Assembly (NCBI RefSeq): GCF_027579695.1
Contig: NC_083577.1
Coordinates: forward strand, 56,450,283-56,514,282
DNA: 64,000 bases
DNA from: Neoarius graeffei
Taxonomy: Eukaryota > Chordata > Actinopteri > Siluriformes > Ariidae
Direction: 5' to 3'
Position numbers and translations under genes: made by a program. The notes under the pieces are model-generated. The model was given only the letters and a program-made list of their open reading frames with translations, searched no databases and was not told where the DNA came from. Positions 1 through 11,407 of this stretch are shown piece after piece (positions within the stretch are counted from its first letter, which is position 1; every line of letters starts with the position of its first letter).

Positions 1-2880
1 TGCATTTTTTTCCAGAGTCTCCAGTGTCAGCACTTTCTGATATTACAACAAATAATTATTAGCATATTGCAATGGTGTAAGATTAATCAAACACTTCAGG
101 ATATTCTGTTATTGGAAAATAATCAAGTTTGTGGTGATGTTACTGTTGATTATTTGCCTATGACAATACCTCTTATTTTCTTTATTTATTCATACATTTG
201 TTAATATTTATTATTAACAAATTAAAATGATTTTTGAGCAAAAAAAAGATGTTTGAAGTCATGGCAGTGTTTGCTTCACACAAATAACTGACAAGACTTT
301 CAGTCGTTTTACAAAATGATGAAATGAAGTCGATACTTTTTCACCCAACAACGTTACTGAACATTCAAAATGCGCCAAAAGCTGTATTTGTGAATAAACC
401 TTTAAAAAATGAGCCTGAGAAAATGTTGCTGAAAAACAGCTGCAGAAATGTTAACATATTTATAGCTAATATGTATGGGAGTTGCTTGAATAAGAAATTC
501 AAGAAGTACAACTGTGGCAGCTGTGACATCAAAATGTCACAGCTCTGGTCTTCAGAATGCAACTTGGAATTCATGAGTATCAGTTTCAGTGCGGAAGCCA
601 CACCATCACTCCATCACTCCATCACTCTTCCAGACCTGGCCAGTCGTAACAGCACCCTTGTGCATCTCACTGCCCTCAAACAAAGCGAAACGGAGCTAGA
701 GATGCATTTTAGCAGATCCTGACCTTTCTGGAAGAACAACGGAAGAGCATGGGAAAAAGAGAGGACAAAATGTGACTGATCCAACAGACCTGCTTAAAGG
801 ACCACTAAAGTTTTCACTACTGGTTATTCATGATGAGTTATTTAACAATCTGACATTTTTAATGGTGATTTATAAATCACCTTTAAAATGTAGAGTTGAT
901 TTCCCTTAAAATGAAGGCTAATTCTAGGACAGCTCTGCTTATTTATTTAAGTAAATTGGACCAATGCCTGAAGAATATTAAAATAAAAAAAAATAAAAAA
1001 ACATGACATTGAGTGGCAGAAAATCCAAGGCACGTTTACGTCGCTGTGTGTGATGTTCCAGAAACCACTTGAGCCTCAACTATCCTCTGAAACACAGTAT
1101 GCAGCTCATTGTTATTCCTGATATTCTCCCATAGATAAGGAAGTTGTCAAACTGTGGTGTCATTTCAGCGTTCCTACTGTCTCCTCAGTTTGGCAATGTG
1201 GCAGTGATCTGACACGTCACTGTTTGCAGGGAAAAGAGACAGCTCCACTGTGGCCACTCTTTCCCCCTCAGAAACCGTCACTGTCTTTTTCCTTCTCACC
1301 AACAGATGGGATTTCTAATGCAAAAACTCTTCACCGAAGCACATCTCTTCCAGTGTCCTTGCCTTCAAACTTATAATGTTGCAATCCATTCCAGTCATTT
1401 TATACCATGTGTCATCTTTTGCAATCTGTTTATTGTTTAATTCCCAGACAGAATTGCATTGTCAATGAATATTACTTCTGAAATTTCATTTCATGCATCA
1501 GTTACATGTTGTAACAGAGATTTGCATTTTTCACGTCCTTTTCCTGTGGCGTATTTTCAAGTCCATTGTAGAAGTGATGCATCACTCTTCTTTTCCATCG
1601 CTCATTCTGTCAGTGTGCTTTCAAATCTCCTTTGTGAGTGAAAGATAGACAATTCACCTTGAGATGTAACCTTATATGCCCAGTGCACAACTGTTATCAA
1701 ATGAAAGTCATACACTTACATTCAACATTTCCAATACTTATGGAAGATAGACATTTTTTATTTTATTTTTCAATTATTCCGCATTTTTCTAACCCAATTT
1801 GGTCACCTATCGTTTCCTAAAATGTGCTTCCTCTGAGAATACCATGAAACCAACAACCTGCATATTTCTGAACTGATGCCCATGCTGTGGCACATGGCAG
1901 CGTAACACAATAGGAGGAAAGAGCTCTATACCCTCTTCTGCATTCAAGGGCTTATAGATGATGTGGCTGTGATTGACAGGGATGAAACAGTAAGCCATCC
2001 CTCCTACCCAGAGACCATGGGCAATTTTTTTCCCCTGGGTCCTGGTAACAGATGGTCGTAGGTTCGGTTTTGTTTTGTTTTTTTGAGGTGTTTCGAACAA
2101 GCTCCCAATGATAGGATGCTATATAACACTTATCTCTTGCACCACTTGTGAGCCAAACCTGAGTTTTTCTGCTAGTGAATATAGTTCAAGAAAATGTTAC
2201 CAGAACAATGTAAAAATATTTTTAATAGGTTTCTTTACAACCATGCCTTAAATGTCTTCCTGAAAACATCATGTTCTGTGAGGAGAAAGTTTAACACCAT
2301 GGTAAATGCAGTCAGTCTGCATAAAGATGTCTAAAACCTTGCTTTTCTTAAAAAAAATTCGATCAAGTTTGTGAACAGCTACATGGCATAGCAAAACAGA
2401 CATCAGCCTAATCAGTTCAGTGTGTGCTGAGATACGACCTGTTAAAATGGCGCCCATGCTCCTGCACTATCACATCATCATCAAAACACCAAAAACAAAA
2501 AAGACATTTAATAACAAGAAATTTATTCAACAGAACAGAACTGACTGAATTGATCATTTTGATTTTCACAGCAATGTTAGTGTGAGCGGTGAGTAGTGAG
2601 TGAACAGACGATGATGAGGTTTGTGTTTAAAATGCTGCAGGAAACTGTTACCTCAGAGACTGAGGAGGAGGAGGAGGAGGAGGATCAAAGTGAAAACTCA
2701 TTTCGGATTGTAAACTTGTACGTTTTTACAGTTTGTCAGTAATGTTTTTTTGATTAATAGATGGAATAAAATATTTAAGTGCAGTTGTCTCCATTTTGGG
2801 GTTTCCAGATTTTAAAATGTTACTTCTGATTGAGACCAGATGTGCAGTGAAGACACCAAATTCAATTCAGGTAAATTTAA
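1..2880. other. Gene-poor left flank
   Basis: No exon, RNA gene or dated transposon can be supported here. The stretch is AT-rich with scattered A and T runs and a short GGA-type run near 2665-2685. One minus-strand open stretch (1807-2100) is listed separately as a weak candidate. Confidence 0.5.
1807..2100 (-). other. Unassigned open reading frame, possible exon
   Basis: A 97-residue minus-strand frame without stops. Its middle (about residues 25-85) has the mixed composition of real protein rather than repeat, including HGLWVGGMAYCFIPVNHSH and a CHVPQHGHQFRN stretch. CAG triplets before the protein-like part could serve as a splice acceptor. I do not recognise the family, and no neighbouring exon was found. 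It may be a decayed exon, a remnant of an unknown gene or chance. Confidence 0.15.
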
Positions 2881-4087
2881 AGCAATACAGCCTTTCGATT
2901 TCATAAAATCGGTGAAATTTAGTTCCCTCTGAAATTTGGTCATTGTGATATATGTTTATTTCTCATCTCATCTCATCTCATCTCATTATCTCTAGCCGCT
3001 TTATCCTGTTCTACAGGGTCGCAGGCAAGCTGGAGCCTATCCCAGCTGACTACAGGCGAAAGGCGGGGTACACCCTGGACAAGTTGCCAGGTCATCACAG
3101 GGCTGACACATAGACACAGACAACCATTCACACTCACATTCACACCTACGGTCAATTTAGAGCCACCAGTTAACCTAACCTGCATGTCTTTGGACTGTGG
3201 GGGAAACCGGAGCACCCGGAGGAAACCCACGCGGACACGGGGAGAACATGCAAACTCCGCACAGAAAGGCCCTCACCGGCCACGGGGCTCGAACCCGGAC
3301 CTTCTTGCTGTGAGGCGACAGCGCTAACCACTACACCACCATGCCGCCATGTTTATTTCTATAATATCTAAAAAAAAAAAAAAACAGGCCATTCAGTGTC
3401 TGGGAAGTTATTTAATTTGAGGGGATTCCCTAGCAAATAATGTGCATGAGATCATTCACTTCGCGCAATCAAGCAGACAGAGGAAGTCGGTGTGCGCATG
3501 CGCAGGTTTACTTTCTTATTATTATTTTCCTTCTCCTTTTGGGTTTTACAGCAGCCGGCATCCAGTGTTGCATTACTGTCATCTATAGGTTTACCTTGAC
3601 CGTGCACTGACAGTTACATAATTCTGTCGTTAAATGAACAGCTGATCACACCGAGGTGCTCGCTGACCGCTGATATTTATTAGTTTGGTCCTGTGTTTCC
3701 TTTCCTTCGGAACACATCTTTTCTTCTCGCTTTCCTTTACTGTAGTCGGTCTTTCACATTTCATTTGCACACTCACGTCCTCCGTTTTCCTCTCTGGTTT
3801 CAAATTTGTATCCCACAATGCCTTGCGTGAACAGGGAAAGCCCACCATGTGATGCATGACGTAGTCTCTTGAACTGGGTGATTCAAGGTTAAGCAGGAAA
3901 AAATAGCAGAGAATTTAGGGCCATGTGGCCCTAAATTCATTAGTTTTTCTATTTTAAAAAAACTAATAAAATTGGAAGTCTGTGATTCTAATTCAGTATC
4001 TTTCGGTCCACTAAACAAAAATACTTGGGTGTCAGGGAAAATTCTTTTTATGACCTAAACTTCAAAAATCTGAAAGGCAGTCTACCT
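2881..4087 (-). mobile_element. TTAA-flanked DNA transposon, copy 1 (Kolobok-like)
   Basis: The left end follows TTAA (2877-2880) and begins AGCAATACAGCCTTTCGATT. The right end is CTGAAAGGCAGTCTACCT followed by CTAA, a one-base-changed TTAA. The ends are imperfect inverted repeats. The same element lies in the opposite orientation at 28490-29264, which fixes both boundaries. A TTAA target duplication with ends beginning AG suits Kolobok better than piggyBac, whose ends usually begin CCC. No transposase is visible. A Mermaid-type SINE sits inside (2964-3348). Confidence 0.65.
2964..3348 (-). mobile_element. Mermaid/DANA-type tRNA-derived SINE, full length
   Basis: A full-length SINE in minus orientation: a tRNA-like head with B-box-like GGGTTCGAGCCC, the conserved core containing TTTCCCCCACAGTCCAAAGA, and a 3' tail of GATGA repeats. 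A 12-base target duplication, ATGTTTATTTCT, flanks it at 2952-2963 and 3349-3360. It inserted into the older TTAA-flanked element around it. Open frames across this family are side effects of its sequence, not genes. Confidence 0.9.
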
Positions 4088-4175
4088 CTAAAGTTCACTA
4101 CTGTACATTATAGTAGAAAATGGCAAAATTTGAGCATGTGAAGGTTTCCCAGACCACCACCCAAATAATTAAAGC

Positions 4176-4181
<6 letters not shown>

Positions 4182-4257
<76 letters not shown>
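4182..4257. repeat. (TA)n microsatellite
   Basis: About 76 bases of uninterrupted TA dinucleotide, followed by a T run. The Tyr-Ile open frames across it are artefacts. Confidence 0.97.
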
Positions 4258-4265
<8 letters not shown>

Positions 4266-4928
4266 TCCCAGCAAGATTTTAAAACCCAAATTACTGCAAA
4301 CGTTCATATTCTAGGAAAGTATTAACTGCATGACACCTGCTAAATGATTTAATTCCAAACTGACTCATTAATGATCACACACACTTCTCTCTGGTGCCTC
4401 ATTCTGATAATGAAAGTTAAGCACAGAGAAATCTGGATATTACAGCATTCCCAAATAGTCACGGTTCAGATCATGGGTGTCACAGATCCCAGTAAATCAG
4501 TCTGACCAGCTGGAGCTCCAGTGTGTGTTTCAGGGCCTGGTGCAAAACTCCTCCAGTCCTCTTCCAGGTACAGCAACATCTGCCTGATGAACTACGTCAG
4601 GACTTCACATTCCCAGCCAGGGTATTACAGATTGGGCTGACAACAAAGAACCACATTCATTCCACACTGCTGTGGTCAGATTGTGAAAGTTTATTAATCC
4701 TCTGCTGTGCTTTGTTAACCAGTGAATCAGAGAAGAAGCACTACATGAATGAGGGTTTGTACTTGACCTTTTAGCTTCCTGCTTCACTTCTGAGAACAGT
4801 TAGTGAGCTCTGTAATTCTGTCCTGTGATGATGCTTAGCAATCTTGGTCTCCTGAGATGAGAACTACGAATGTAATGTATACTTTATGCCACAGCATGGG
4901 TCATGTCTCTGTTATAATTGGATTGTAA
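4258..4928. other. No feature recognised
   Basis: Unique-looking AT-rich sequence with short open frames only. No splice-flanked exon, RNA or transposon end could be supported. Confidence 0.5.
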
Positions 4929-4940
4929 GAGCCAGCTACC

Positions 4941-5315
4941 GGGGTGGCATGGTGGTGTAGTGGTTAGCACTGTCGCCTCACGGCAAAAAGGTCCTGGGTT
5001 TGAGCCCAGCAGCCGACGGGGACCTTTCTGTGCGGAGTTTGCATGTTCTCCCCGTGTCTGCGTGGGTTTCCTCCAGGTGCTCCGGTTTCCCCCACAGTCC
5101 AAAGACATGCAGGTTAGGTTAATTGGTGGCTCTAAATTGACCGTAGGTGTGAATGTGAGTGTGAATGGTTGTCTGTGTCTATGTGTCAGCCCTGTGATGA
5201 CCTGGCGACTTGTCCAGGGTGTACCTCGCCTTTCGCCCGTAGTCAGCTGGGATAGGCTCCAGCTTGCCTGCGACCCTGTAGGACAGGATAAGTGGCTACA
5301 GATAATGGATGGATG
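4941..5315 (+). mobile_element. Mermaid/DANA-type SINE (GGAT-tail subfamily)
   Basis: A full-length plus-strand copy with a short GGATGGATG tail. The target duplication GAGCCAGCTACC is seen at 4929-4940 and 5316-5327, exact over 12 bases. The 3' end reads GGATAAGTGGCTACAGATAA, the subfamily with a GGAT tail rather than the GATGA tail of the 2964 copy. Confidence 0.9.
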
Positions 5316-5327
5316 GAGCCAGCTACC

Positions 5328-6209
5328 ATTTTATGAGGTACACAATCATATGTTGCTGGATTTTTTTTCTTTTTTCTGTATTACAGAGAGTACAAAAACA
5401 CTAAACGTTACTGTCCTCTTTCAAGGACAATTAGGATGTAGGTTTAGAAGGGAAAAAAGAAGATTTCGAGTTTGATTATGTTAGCAAAAATAGTGCTGAG
5501 TGCACTGTCCCCATTCCTTCTGATTGTGTAGCAAAGTCAAAAGGAGTTATCCAATTGAGCAAATATAATTAAAGACCATTGTGGTTTGTAGTCTTTCTTC
5601 TTTTTTTCTTTTTTTTTTACTGTGGATGGATTGATAATATTTTTGAGCTATAGTTTAAATGAAATTATATAAAGCAAAACAAAACATCAATACCTTTTAG
5701 CTGTAGTGATTTTCAATTTTCAATTAAAGTTCTTGTGTCCTATGCGATTAAATGTGTCTCACTTTAACCTTACAGTCTTCTGAAACCCCGACTGGCTGGA
5801 TAGCAAAGTTTTGTGGTTTGTGAACTTCACCTTAAATTTAACTTTATCTGAAAAAAAAGATATTTTAAAAATGTTTGTCATTTTTGGAGATTTTAGACTG
5901 TGTCGAGTATTTTTTGTCAAAATAACTATTAAGAGCCTTTCTATTAATATAACAGTTTTATTGTGTTTTTCCAATTTCAGTTATAGGTCATTTCAGTACA
6001 ACACATATTTTAAATGATGGTATTAGTAGTAGTAATCATAATTTTAAGAAATTTTGCTAAACTTGTTTTTTGTTTTTGTTTTTTTAACACAAAGAAGAAC
6101 CATTACTGTGGTAAAGAGCCTGGTGGAAACTCACGTTTTCCTGTTGTGCCACCTACTGTTACTTTGATGAAATTACACCTGCATACTGAGAGCAGTTCTG
6201 GTGGAGTTA
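5328..6209. other. No feature recognised
   Basis: AT-rich sequence with T and A runs. No gene or repeat end could be supported. Confidence 0.5.
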
Positions 6210-6217
6210 GTTTAGAA

Positions 6218-7679
6218 CAGGGGTCACCAAACTTTTTTCTCTGGGGGCCACATTGTCGTTCCTGACTGTGATGGGGGGCCGGGGTCGGGTCAGCTATATC
6301 ACATAGAATTGTATGACCCAGACAAATATGACCACCAGCAGGCCTCATTGTGTAGTAGAGTTTACTAGCCTGGCACGGCCATCCCCACTACTGTATCCAT
6401 ACTACTATATCAACACTTGATTCCTGGCACATATTTGTTTATCTTTACTAGTGGTTTGCAAAAGTAGTAATTGAGTCTTCACACTTTGTTTTAATTTGAA
6501 ATACCACAGATATTCCATTTATTTATTTTCTAATAAAAATAATATCAAAGCTGTCAAGGTAAGAAACATCTGCCTATTTGAGGTGATTGACACTGGCAAA
6601 GGTGAGTGGAAAATTATAAATTGTAGGTAGGCCTGTTGATATTATTAATAATATTAATAATAATTGTATGCAGCACTTAATAAAGGTCAAATAAATAGGC
6701 CTATAAAATAAATACATTTAAAAAAACAGTGAAATTATAATAATAGGAGCAATAGATCAATAGATCACAGCAGTTGTGCTGTGTCCTGCACGTCATTGCT
6801 CTCATCCATGGCCAAAGCAAAAAACTCGAATTCTGACTCTCTCATTCAGCTGGTCATACACGTTGTCCCCCAAATCTTCGGTTCGCCTGGTCATAGTAGG
6901 TGCGGAGAGACTCACCGCGTTGAGCGCATCCTACTTGTCGGGACGCGCATCCTACTTGTCGGGACACACCTCCTCGGCCACAGCAAGCATGCATACTTGA
7001 ACAAAGTCCCCATCAGTAAACGGCTTTCCATGGGTAGCTAGTAGGTGAGCTACCTTATAGCTAGCTCGGACAGCAGCCTGGTTGATCTGGGTTTGGCGAA
7101 GGAATACATTCTGTTGTGCAGCCAGTCCGCATTTCATCCTCCGAATCCTGTCTTCTCTTGTTTGCCCTCGCAAACTAGCATACTCTTTGTGGCGGGTTTC
7201 ATAGTGACGACGCAGATTATATTCTTTGAAAACCGGCACACTTTCTTTACATACAAGATAAACTGCACGGTCCTTACACCGAACAAAAAAATAATCAGTG
7301 GTCCACTGTTCTTTAAAAACTCTGCACCTTCGGTCAGCTTTTCGCTTACCGCTAGCCATTTTGCTGTCCTGAACACTGACAGTTCTCTGCGCGTGCGCTG
7401 CCTGTCACTGCTTGATCGCGAGCATATGACGAAAATTCGGAAAATATGAATAGTTCATTTTATAACTAAATATCAATTTTAATTGATAAAATCAACAAAA
7501 TACAAGATGCAGACGTTATTATTTGCCAAAAAGCAATTTAAAAAAAATAGGCCATGACCACTTTTGGGGATTGCCTCATAGGGCCGGTTCAAGTGGTGGG
7601 GGGCAGAGGGGCTGGGGGGCCGGTCAAAGGGGGGTGGCGGGCCGGATCTAGCCCGCGGGCCGTAGTTTGGTGACCCCTG
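6218..7679 (-). mobile_element. hAT (Charlie-like) transposon, internally deleted
   Basis: The termini are CAGGGGTCACCAAACTTTTT and the inverse of TAGTTTGGTGACCCCTG. The exact 8-base target duplication GTTTAGAA lies at 6210-6217 and 7680-7687. An 8-base TSD with CAG..CTG ends is the hAT hallmark. A zinc-finger-bearing N-terminal transposase piece remains at 6952-7359 on the minus strand. The catalytic part is gone, so the copy is non-autonomous. Confidence 0.9.
6952..7359 (-). pseudogene. hAT transposase N-terminal fragment, BED-like finger
   Basis: A 135-residue frame starting MASGKRKADRRCRVFKEQW. It carries a zinc-finger-like pattern around residues 32-60 (YLVCKE, then RRHYETRHKEY). This matches the N-terminus of Charlie-type hAT transposases and of the domesticated GTF2IRD2/ZBED5 proteins, as I recall those families. 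The RNase-H catalytic domain and C-terminal dimerisation domain are absent, so this is a remnant inside the 6218-7679 element. A related but different N-terminus is at 59300-59641. Confidence 0.7.
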
Positions 7680-7852
7680 GTTTAGAACAATATCAGTGTA
7701 TTTTTACTTCTCTAATTTTGGTTTCTTTCTCACCTGAAATGATATGGAGCACTCTGTGTTGTGCAAATTAAGGGACTTCAGGGAACTGCGTACTGTTAGT
7801 GTCAGTAGGTTAATAAAATGCTCTACAATTAGCCTCATATGTTGCTGTATAG

Positions 7853-8233
7853 GGCACAGTGGTGTAGTGGTTAGCGTTGTCACCTCACAACAAAAAGGTT
7901 CTGGGTTTGAGCCCAGCGGCCGGTGAGGGCCTTTCTGTGCAGAGTTTGCATGTTCTCCCCGTGTCCGCGTGGGTTTCCTCCGGGTGCTCCGGTTTCCCCC
8001 ACAGTCCAAAGGCATGCAGGTTTGGCTAATTGGTGACTCTAAATTGACCGTAGGTGTGAATGTGAATGTGAATGGTTGTCTGTGTCTATGTGTCAGCCCT
8101 GTGATGATCTGACGACTTGTCCAGGGTGTACCCCGCCTTTCGCCCATAGTCAGCTGGGACAGGTTCCAGCTTGCCTGCGACCCTGTACAGGATAAGCTGC
8201 TACAGATAATGGATGGATGGATGGATGGATGGA
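7853..8233 (+). mobile_element. Mermaid/DANA-type SINE (GGAT-tail subfamily)
   Basis: Plus-strand full-length copy ending in GGATGGATGG repeats. Target duplication TGTTGCTGTATAG at 7840-7852 and 8234-8246, exact over 13 bases. It lies about 160 bases right of the hAT element. Confidence 0.9.
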
Positions 8234-8545
8234 TGTTGCTGTATAGAAATGAAGGCTTTATATAAGGCATTTCTGGAACTGTGTTGGTACTGTCTTCAAG
8301 AGGAAATGTAAAATAAGATAGTGACAATTATAAATAGATTATCAAAAAATGTATTGTGGAATTTAAAGAAAAAATGATGTGCTTCATGTTAGTGTTGAGT
8401 TAAATTGTTTTAGCGAAATAATTGGAAGTTTCCCAAATTGATGGTATCAAGGAAGGTAGAACAGTGGCATCAGTGTATAGATAAAAATTAGCAAATAATA
8501 GTTATATGTGATGGCATGAAATAATAACAATAAAATGGTCATTTT

Positions 8546-8546
8546 G

Positions 8547-8620
<74 letters not shown>

Positions 8621-8636
8621 GTCTGTCTGTCTGTCT
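8546..8636. repeat. (CTAT)n/(CTGT)n microsatellite
   Basis: About 20 CTAT units followed by four CTGT units, the teleost GATA-type tetranucleotide repeat. Confidence 0.97.
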
Positions 8637-9325
8637 AAGCACACAAGCTTCGTCTGTGCCTAAAGGTAAACTGCTTTTAGAAATGGCTGAGAAACAGGAA
8701 GCTTTCAGGTGCCAGTCTTCTGCTGTATCTCACCTGCTTATCCTTCCTGACAGGCTGAATACAGTGGTTTTATTGGGGCAAGTGTTCACACTTGCAGATG
8801 GTTTAGACAGGAATCCTATAATCTCTCTGAATCAGGTGATGGTTTTTTTGACAGACTGTATTCAGTTTCCAGTGTCAGTGTCTTTGACCGTCAGTTGTAA
8901 ACTGAACTTGTAAAACACACAGAGCTCTGTCTGCTGGCTAACATCAGCTGCAGATATTTCAAATCTCATTCACATCTCTCAGATAGCTTAAGCCTCCACA
9001 GTGGCTTGACACAGTGATTGTCTATATTACTCATTTTATTTCTTGGAGTTTATGTAAGTTTTGCCTGATTCCTATCCCAGTCACTGTGGCTGACTCGCTT
9101 TTCAGTAGTAAATGTGACTAATTGCACTCATTTAAATACAGTACATAAAAGTGCAATTGCTAGGGATCAGCATGGATACAGCAGGCAGTGCAATTATTAT
9201 TATTTCATCCATCTATTATCAATACTGCTTATCCATCAGGGTCTCGGGGGAAACTGGAGCCAATCCCAGCCGTTGAATAAAGTTGTAATAATGTTGTCGT
9301 TGAACATTAGGGAACCCTATATATA
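8637..9325. other. Mostly unassigned; small SINE fragment
   Basis: No gene is seen. Bases 9206-9272 look like a reversed 3' fragment of a Mermaid-like SINE (ATCCATCTATTATCAATAC, then a GGAGCCAATCCCAG stretch). Confidence 0.4.
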
Positions 9326-9626
9326 GGGTATCATGGTGGTGTAGTGGTTAGTACTGTCACCTCACAGCAAGAAGGTTCTGAGTTTGAACCTCGTTGCCAA
9401 GTGGGGCCTTTTTGTGTGGAGTTTGCATGTTCTCCCCATGCCTGTGTGCCTTTGGGTGTTCTGGTTTCCTCCCGCAGTCCTAAGACATGTGGATTAGGTC
9501 AACTGGCTACTCTAAATTACCCATATGTGAATGATTCTTCATCTCTGTGTTCACCTTGCAATATAGATTGGCGACCTGCCCAGGTTTTACCCCAGCTCTC
9601 ACCCAAAGTCAGTGGTATAGCTTATA
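9326..9626 (+). mobile_element. Old, diverged Mermaid-type SINE
   Basis: Plus orientation. The head GGTGGTGTAGTGGTTAGTAC and a core with the ACAT..GGATTAGGTCAACTGG pattern are clear but much diverged, with small deletions. The 3' end fades near AGTCAGTGGTATAG. No target duplication could be read, as expected for an older insertion. Confidence 0.7.
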
Positions 9627-10506
9627 TATGACATAAAGGTGTATTATACAGTGATATATTGTATATATTATATATATAATTGCATCAGAATACTTTTTCC
9701 CATATCAGTAATTTTGTTTTTTAAACATATCTTATGAATACATGCTTATTTACATATTTACATACTTATCATATAAAGACATTATGTGTGTAATTTTAAA
9801 ATAGATTTAATGTGGTTATATGCACCGGAAGTATATTAAATTTGACAAAAGAAGTCATTAAGTGCCATCTCCCATTCAAATATTGTGTTGAAAATTAGGC
9901 TGGGTTAAAAAAAAAAAAGACTCAACATAGACTACTGTGTAGTTCATATAACAATAGGTGGCAACTTACTGGGACTGGAGTTCAGCCAATTTAAAAAAAA
10001 TCAACTACAAAAGGGTGAAAACAATATCTTGCCAACCAAAATTTCACAGAAACTCTATAAAGTCCACTTAATGCTGATAAGTTATGGTCCAGCTCATTTT
10101 TGAAAATTTAACTATTAATTGAGGACATCTTTTCCAAATCAAAATTAACATAAAATTATTTTTTTCTGTAAATATGGTAACACTGAGATAGTATTGTTCT
10201 GGATAAGTGTTAGGTGGTTCACGAGACACACCCAGATCCATACTTTTCAGTGTTTTCCTCCTGAATACACCATCTGCCATCTGACGTAACACTTTCACTC
10301 CATTCATCTAAATGAATAATGGAGATTTTACTGTTGATACAGTATAGATTTGTGTTTACAGTATGAATGCTGATATTGTCGTGCAGAACAATGAGGTTTA
10401 ACAATGCTGGCATGTAGGAACTCATAATGAGGGCATGACAGGGGAAAAAAGCAGGCAATGTCATTTTTTTCTCTGAAACATCAGTGTTGAATGGGAAAAT
10501 GCACAT
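9627..10506. other. No feature recognised
   Basis: AT-rich spacer. No exon, RNA or transposon boundary could be supported. Confidence 0.5.

Positions 10507-10572
<66 letters not shown>
10507..10572. repeat. (CA)n microsatellite
   Basis: About 32 uninterrupted CA units. Confidence 0.97.
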
Positions 10573-10573
<1 letters not shown>

Positions 10574-10647
10574 GTGTTTAAAAAATTTTCATATTATTTG
10601 AGATGTAAATATCCCAGAATTATATCAAATTTTCTGAAACACTATAT

Positions 10648-10654
<7 letters not shown>

Positions 10655-10702
<48 letters not shown>

Positions 10703-11103
10703 GCGGCATGGTGGTGTAGTGGTTAGCGCTGTCGCCTCACAGCAAGAAGGTCCTGGGTTCGAGCCCCGGGGCTGGCGAGGGCCTTTCTGTGTGGAGTTTG
10801 CATGTTCTCCCCGTGTCCGCGTGGGTTTCCTCCGGGTGCTCCGGTTTCCCCCACAGTCCAAAGACATGCAGGTTAGGTTAACTGGTGACTCTAAATTGAC
10901 CGTAGGTGTGAATGTGAGTGTGAATGGTTGTCTGTGTCTATGTGTCAGCCCTGTGATGACCTGGCGACTTGTCCAGGGTGTACCCCGCCTTTCGCCCATA
11001 GTCAGCTGGGATAGGCTCCAGCTTGCCTGCGACCCTGTAGAAGGATAAAGCGGCTAGAGATAATGAGATGAGAATGAGATATATATATATATATATATAT
11101 ATA
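10655..11103. repeat. (TA)n microsatellite split by a SINE
   Basis: TA dinucleotides run from 10655 to 10700 and resume at about 11080-11103. The SINE between them inserted into an existing TA array, so its target duplication is masked by the repeat. Confidence 0.9.
10701..11079 (+). mobile_element. Mermaid/DANA-type SINE (GATGA-tail subfamily)
   Basis: Full-length plus-strand copy starting GGGCGGCATGGTGG and ending AGCGGCTAGAGATAATGAG with a short GATGAGAATGAGAT tail. It is close in sequence to the copies at 16540, 45779 and 56977, so all are probably young. Confidence 0.9.
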
Positions 11104-11407
11104 AAATTCAGAACACAAAATGCTATGGGGTTGGCCATAAAAAAAAGATGTAATATAGTCTAGAAATAAAATAAATCTGTTATAAATAAATATTTTCTAT
11201 ATAACTAAAATAAAACATGAACATTTGTGCCATTAGTAGCTCCAAATCGGTTCCACACTTGGCCTTCACAATCTGGTATCTTGATTCTACAGAAATGTCT
11301 TAAATTGAGCTAGGGTTGTGCTTTTATCACAAACATTGTCCATACTTTTATAAAAATCCTCTTTTTTCACAACCTAATCCCTTCATACTATATAGTATGC
11401 CCTGATT

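Noticed and set aside
324-722. 132-residue open frame as a gene
   Set aside because: Composition and lack of recognisable motifs, splice context or conservation clues give no support.
4098-4314. Tyr-Ile repeat open frames
   Set aside because: Translation of the (TA)n microsatellite. The same applies at 10484-10726 and 50664-50976.
4918-5475. 185-residue and similar 105-120-residue open frames with the same Cys/Ser/Pro-rich sequence at many sites
   Set aside because: They fall on the Mermaid SINE copies in either orientation. The repeated peptide is a by-product of the SINE sequence.
7045-7449. 134-residue plus-strand frame
   Set aside because: Antisense shadow of the hAT transposase fragment at 6952-7359.
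8546-8636. CRISPR-like array
   Set aside because: Simple tetranucleotide repeat without spacers, and the genome is vertebrate.
10719-10790. tRNA gene
   Set aside because: The A- and B-box-like sequences belong to SINE heads; no cloverleaf with an anticodon arm could be drawn.
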